Of a stretch of 64,000 nucleotides of DNA, positions 63,302 to 64,000 are shown one piece after another (within the stretch, counting starts at the first letter, position 1; the number at the start of each line of letters is the position of its first letter). The notes beneath the pieces are model-generated. The model made no database searches. It was not told the origin of the DNA and saw only the letters and a program-made list of their open reading frames with translations. A program made the position numbers and the translations under genes. This DNA is from Plasticicumulans acidivorans (GTDB lineage: Bacteria > Pseudomonadota > Gammaproteobacteria > Competibacterales > Competibacteraceae): NCBI RefSeq assembly GCF_003182095.1, contig NZ_QGTJ01000013.1:57217-121216 (forward strand). The letters run 5' to 3'.

Positions 63302-64000
63302 ATGAAGTCGCTGACCAGGCTCGGCTTGAGCGCCCAGTTCAGCATTCTCTTGTGCATGGTCATTGCCGGCCTGGCGATTTCCGCCGGTGTCCTGCTGCAC
63401 AACATCCACAGCCAGCTCGACAGCGAACGCCAGGCCCGGGTCGAGGAACTGGTCGAAATGGCCAGCAATCTCGTCGATCACTACGTCGATGAGGAACGCA
63501 AGGGCCAGCTGAGCCACGAAGAGGCCCAGCAGCGCGCCATCAGGGCCATCAGTGCACTGCGTTATCAGGACACCTATTACTGGGTGCACACCCGCAACGG
63601 CACCTACGTCGCTCACGCGGCGAAACCCGAACTGGTCGGAAAGTCCATCAACATCAGCGACAAGAACGGCAAGAACCTGTTCGAAGCGTTCGATGCCGTA
63701 ATCCGCAAAGACGGCCACGGCTTTGTTGATTACGTCTGGCCGCGGGCCGGCGGCGACGTCGCCGAGCCCAAGCTCTCGTACGTCAAGCTCTCCCCGGCCT
63801 GGGGCTGGATCATCGGCCTGGGTCTCTATGTCTCCGACGTCGAGCAGGTATATGCCGAGCAGCGGACACAGGTGCTGACCGCCTTCGGCCTGGTCACGCT
63901 GCTGCTCGGTGCGGCGCTGTGGTGGCAGGCCCGGCGCATCGTCGGCCAGGTGCGCGCGGTGCTCGCCTTCGCCCGCCGGCTCGCCGCCAATGATCTGTCC
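63302..64000 (+). CDS. Cache-domain methyl-accepting chemotaxis protein (partial, 3' end off window)
   Basis: ATG 63302 after GCGGAGG; 233 codons are visible with no stop. Membrane helix near 10-32, periplasmic single-Cache domain at about 35-190 (DTYYWVHTRNGTYVAH, KPELVGKSINI, AWGWIIGLGLYVSDV), a second helix near 195-212, then the start of a HAMP region (RRIVGQVRAVLAFARRLAAND). The signalling domain lies beyond the edge. The Cache domain is close in pattern to that of the kinase at 17005-18399. Confidence 0.93.
   Translation, partial: MKSLTRLGLSAQFSILLCMVIAGLAISAGVLLHNIHSQLDSERQARVEELVEMASNLVDHYVDEERKGQLSHEEAQQRAIRAISALRYQDTYYWVHTRNGTYVAHAAKPELVGKSINISDKNGKNLFEAFDAVIRKDGHGFVDYVWPRAGGDVAEPKLSYVKLSPAWGWIIGLGLYVSDVEQVYAEQRTQVLTAFGLVTLLLGAALWWQARRIVGQVRAVLAFARRLAANDLS

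Overview
This is a GC-rich chromosomal window from a gammaproteobacterium. The main support is gene order: uvrC-pgsA followed by tRNA-Gly, tRNA-Cys and tRNA-Leu matches the enterobacterial pgsA-glyW-cysT-leuZ order, lptG-lptF diverges from pepA-holC-valS, and a SufBCDSUT operon sits under an Rrf2 regulator. PEP-CTERM proteins, DUF2173 proteins and a secreted poly(3-hydroxybutyrate) depolymerase suggest an environmental, biofilm-forming lineage; I cannot name the genus. No prophage, insertion sequence, CRISPR array or rRNA is visible. Coding density is high and nearly all genes look intact. Two genes run off the window: an L,D-transpeptidase at the left edge and a chemoreceptor at the right edge.

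Layout. 1-2.3 kb: truncated L,D-transpeptidase, then three tandem DUF2173 (roadblock-like) paralogues, divergent from an RDD membrane protein. 2.9-11.6 kb: LPS export permeases lptG/lptF, then pepA, holC, a soluble chemoreceptor and valS. 11.7-16.3 kb: an unknown 154-residue protein, a glycine-rich PEP-CTERM protein with a candidate sigma-54 promoter, a PAP2 phosphatase, a DUF1272 zinc protein and a bestrophin-like channel. 16.4-22.2 kb: Cache-domain histidine kinase and NarL-type regulator divergent from cstA-ybdD/yjiX-yjiA, probably a nutrient-sensing uptake module. 22.3-28.4 kb: PreP-like M16 protease, Prc protease and an NYN-cold-shock fusion. 28.9-35.1 kb: SUF iron-sulfur operon with a perfect inverted repeat upstream of its regulator.

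35.2-41.2 kb: HAD phosphatase, EamA exporter, CHRD/PEP-CTERM protein, cytochrome b561, LysR regulator with divergent DUF1127 gene, RluA-type pseudouridine synthase, an unknown protein and a Nif11-like small protein. 41.2-44.9 kb: putA without its usual DNA-binding domain, divergent from an Lrp-type regulator. 44.9-53.4 kb: envelope genes, including a repeat lipoprotein, PAP2 phosphatase, two GT39 transferases, a duplicated LAB_N protein and a GT2 transferase, interrupted by DUF1415, the depolymerase and dusA. 53.5-58.6 kb: thioesterase, HCCA isomerase, pyrD, uvrC, pgsA and tRNAs. 58.8-64 kb: GT4 transferase, SbmA-like ABC exporter, histone-deacetylase-family amidohydrolase and a truncated Cache chemoreceptor.

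Most of the window is housekeeping. The least explained parts are the DUF2173 triplet with its 18-bp palindrome, the double LAB_N protein in its ArnC/ArnT-like setting, the sigma-54 plus inverted-repeat control region of the PEP-CTERM gene, the unknown/Nif11 pair, and several long perfect inverted repeats between genes.
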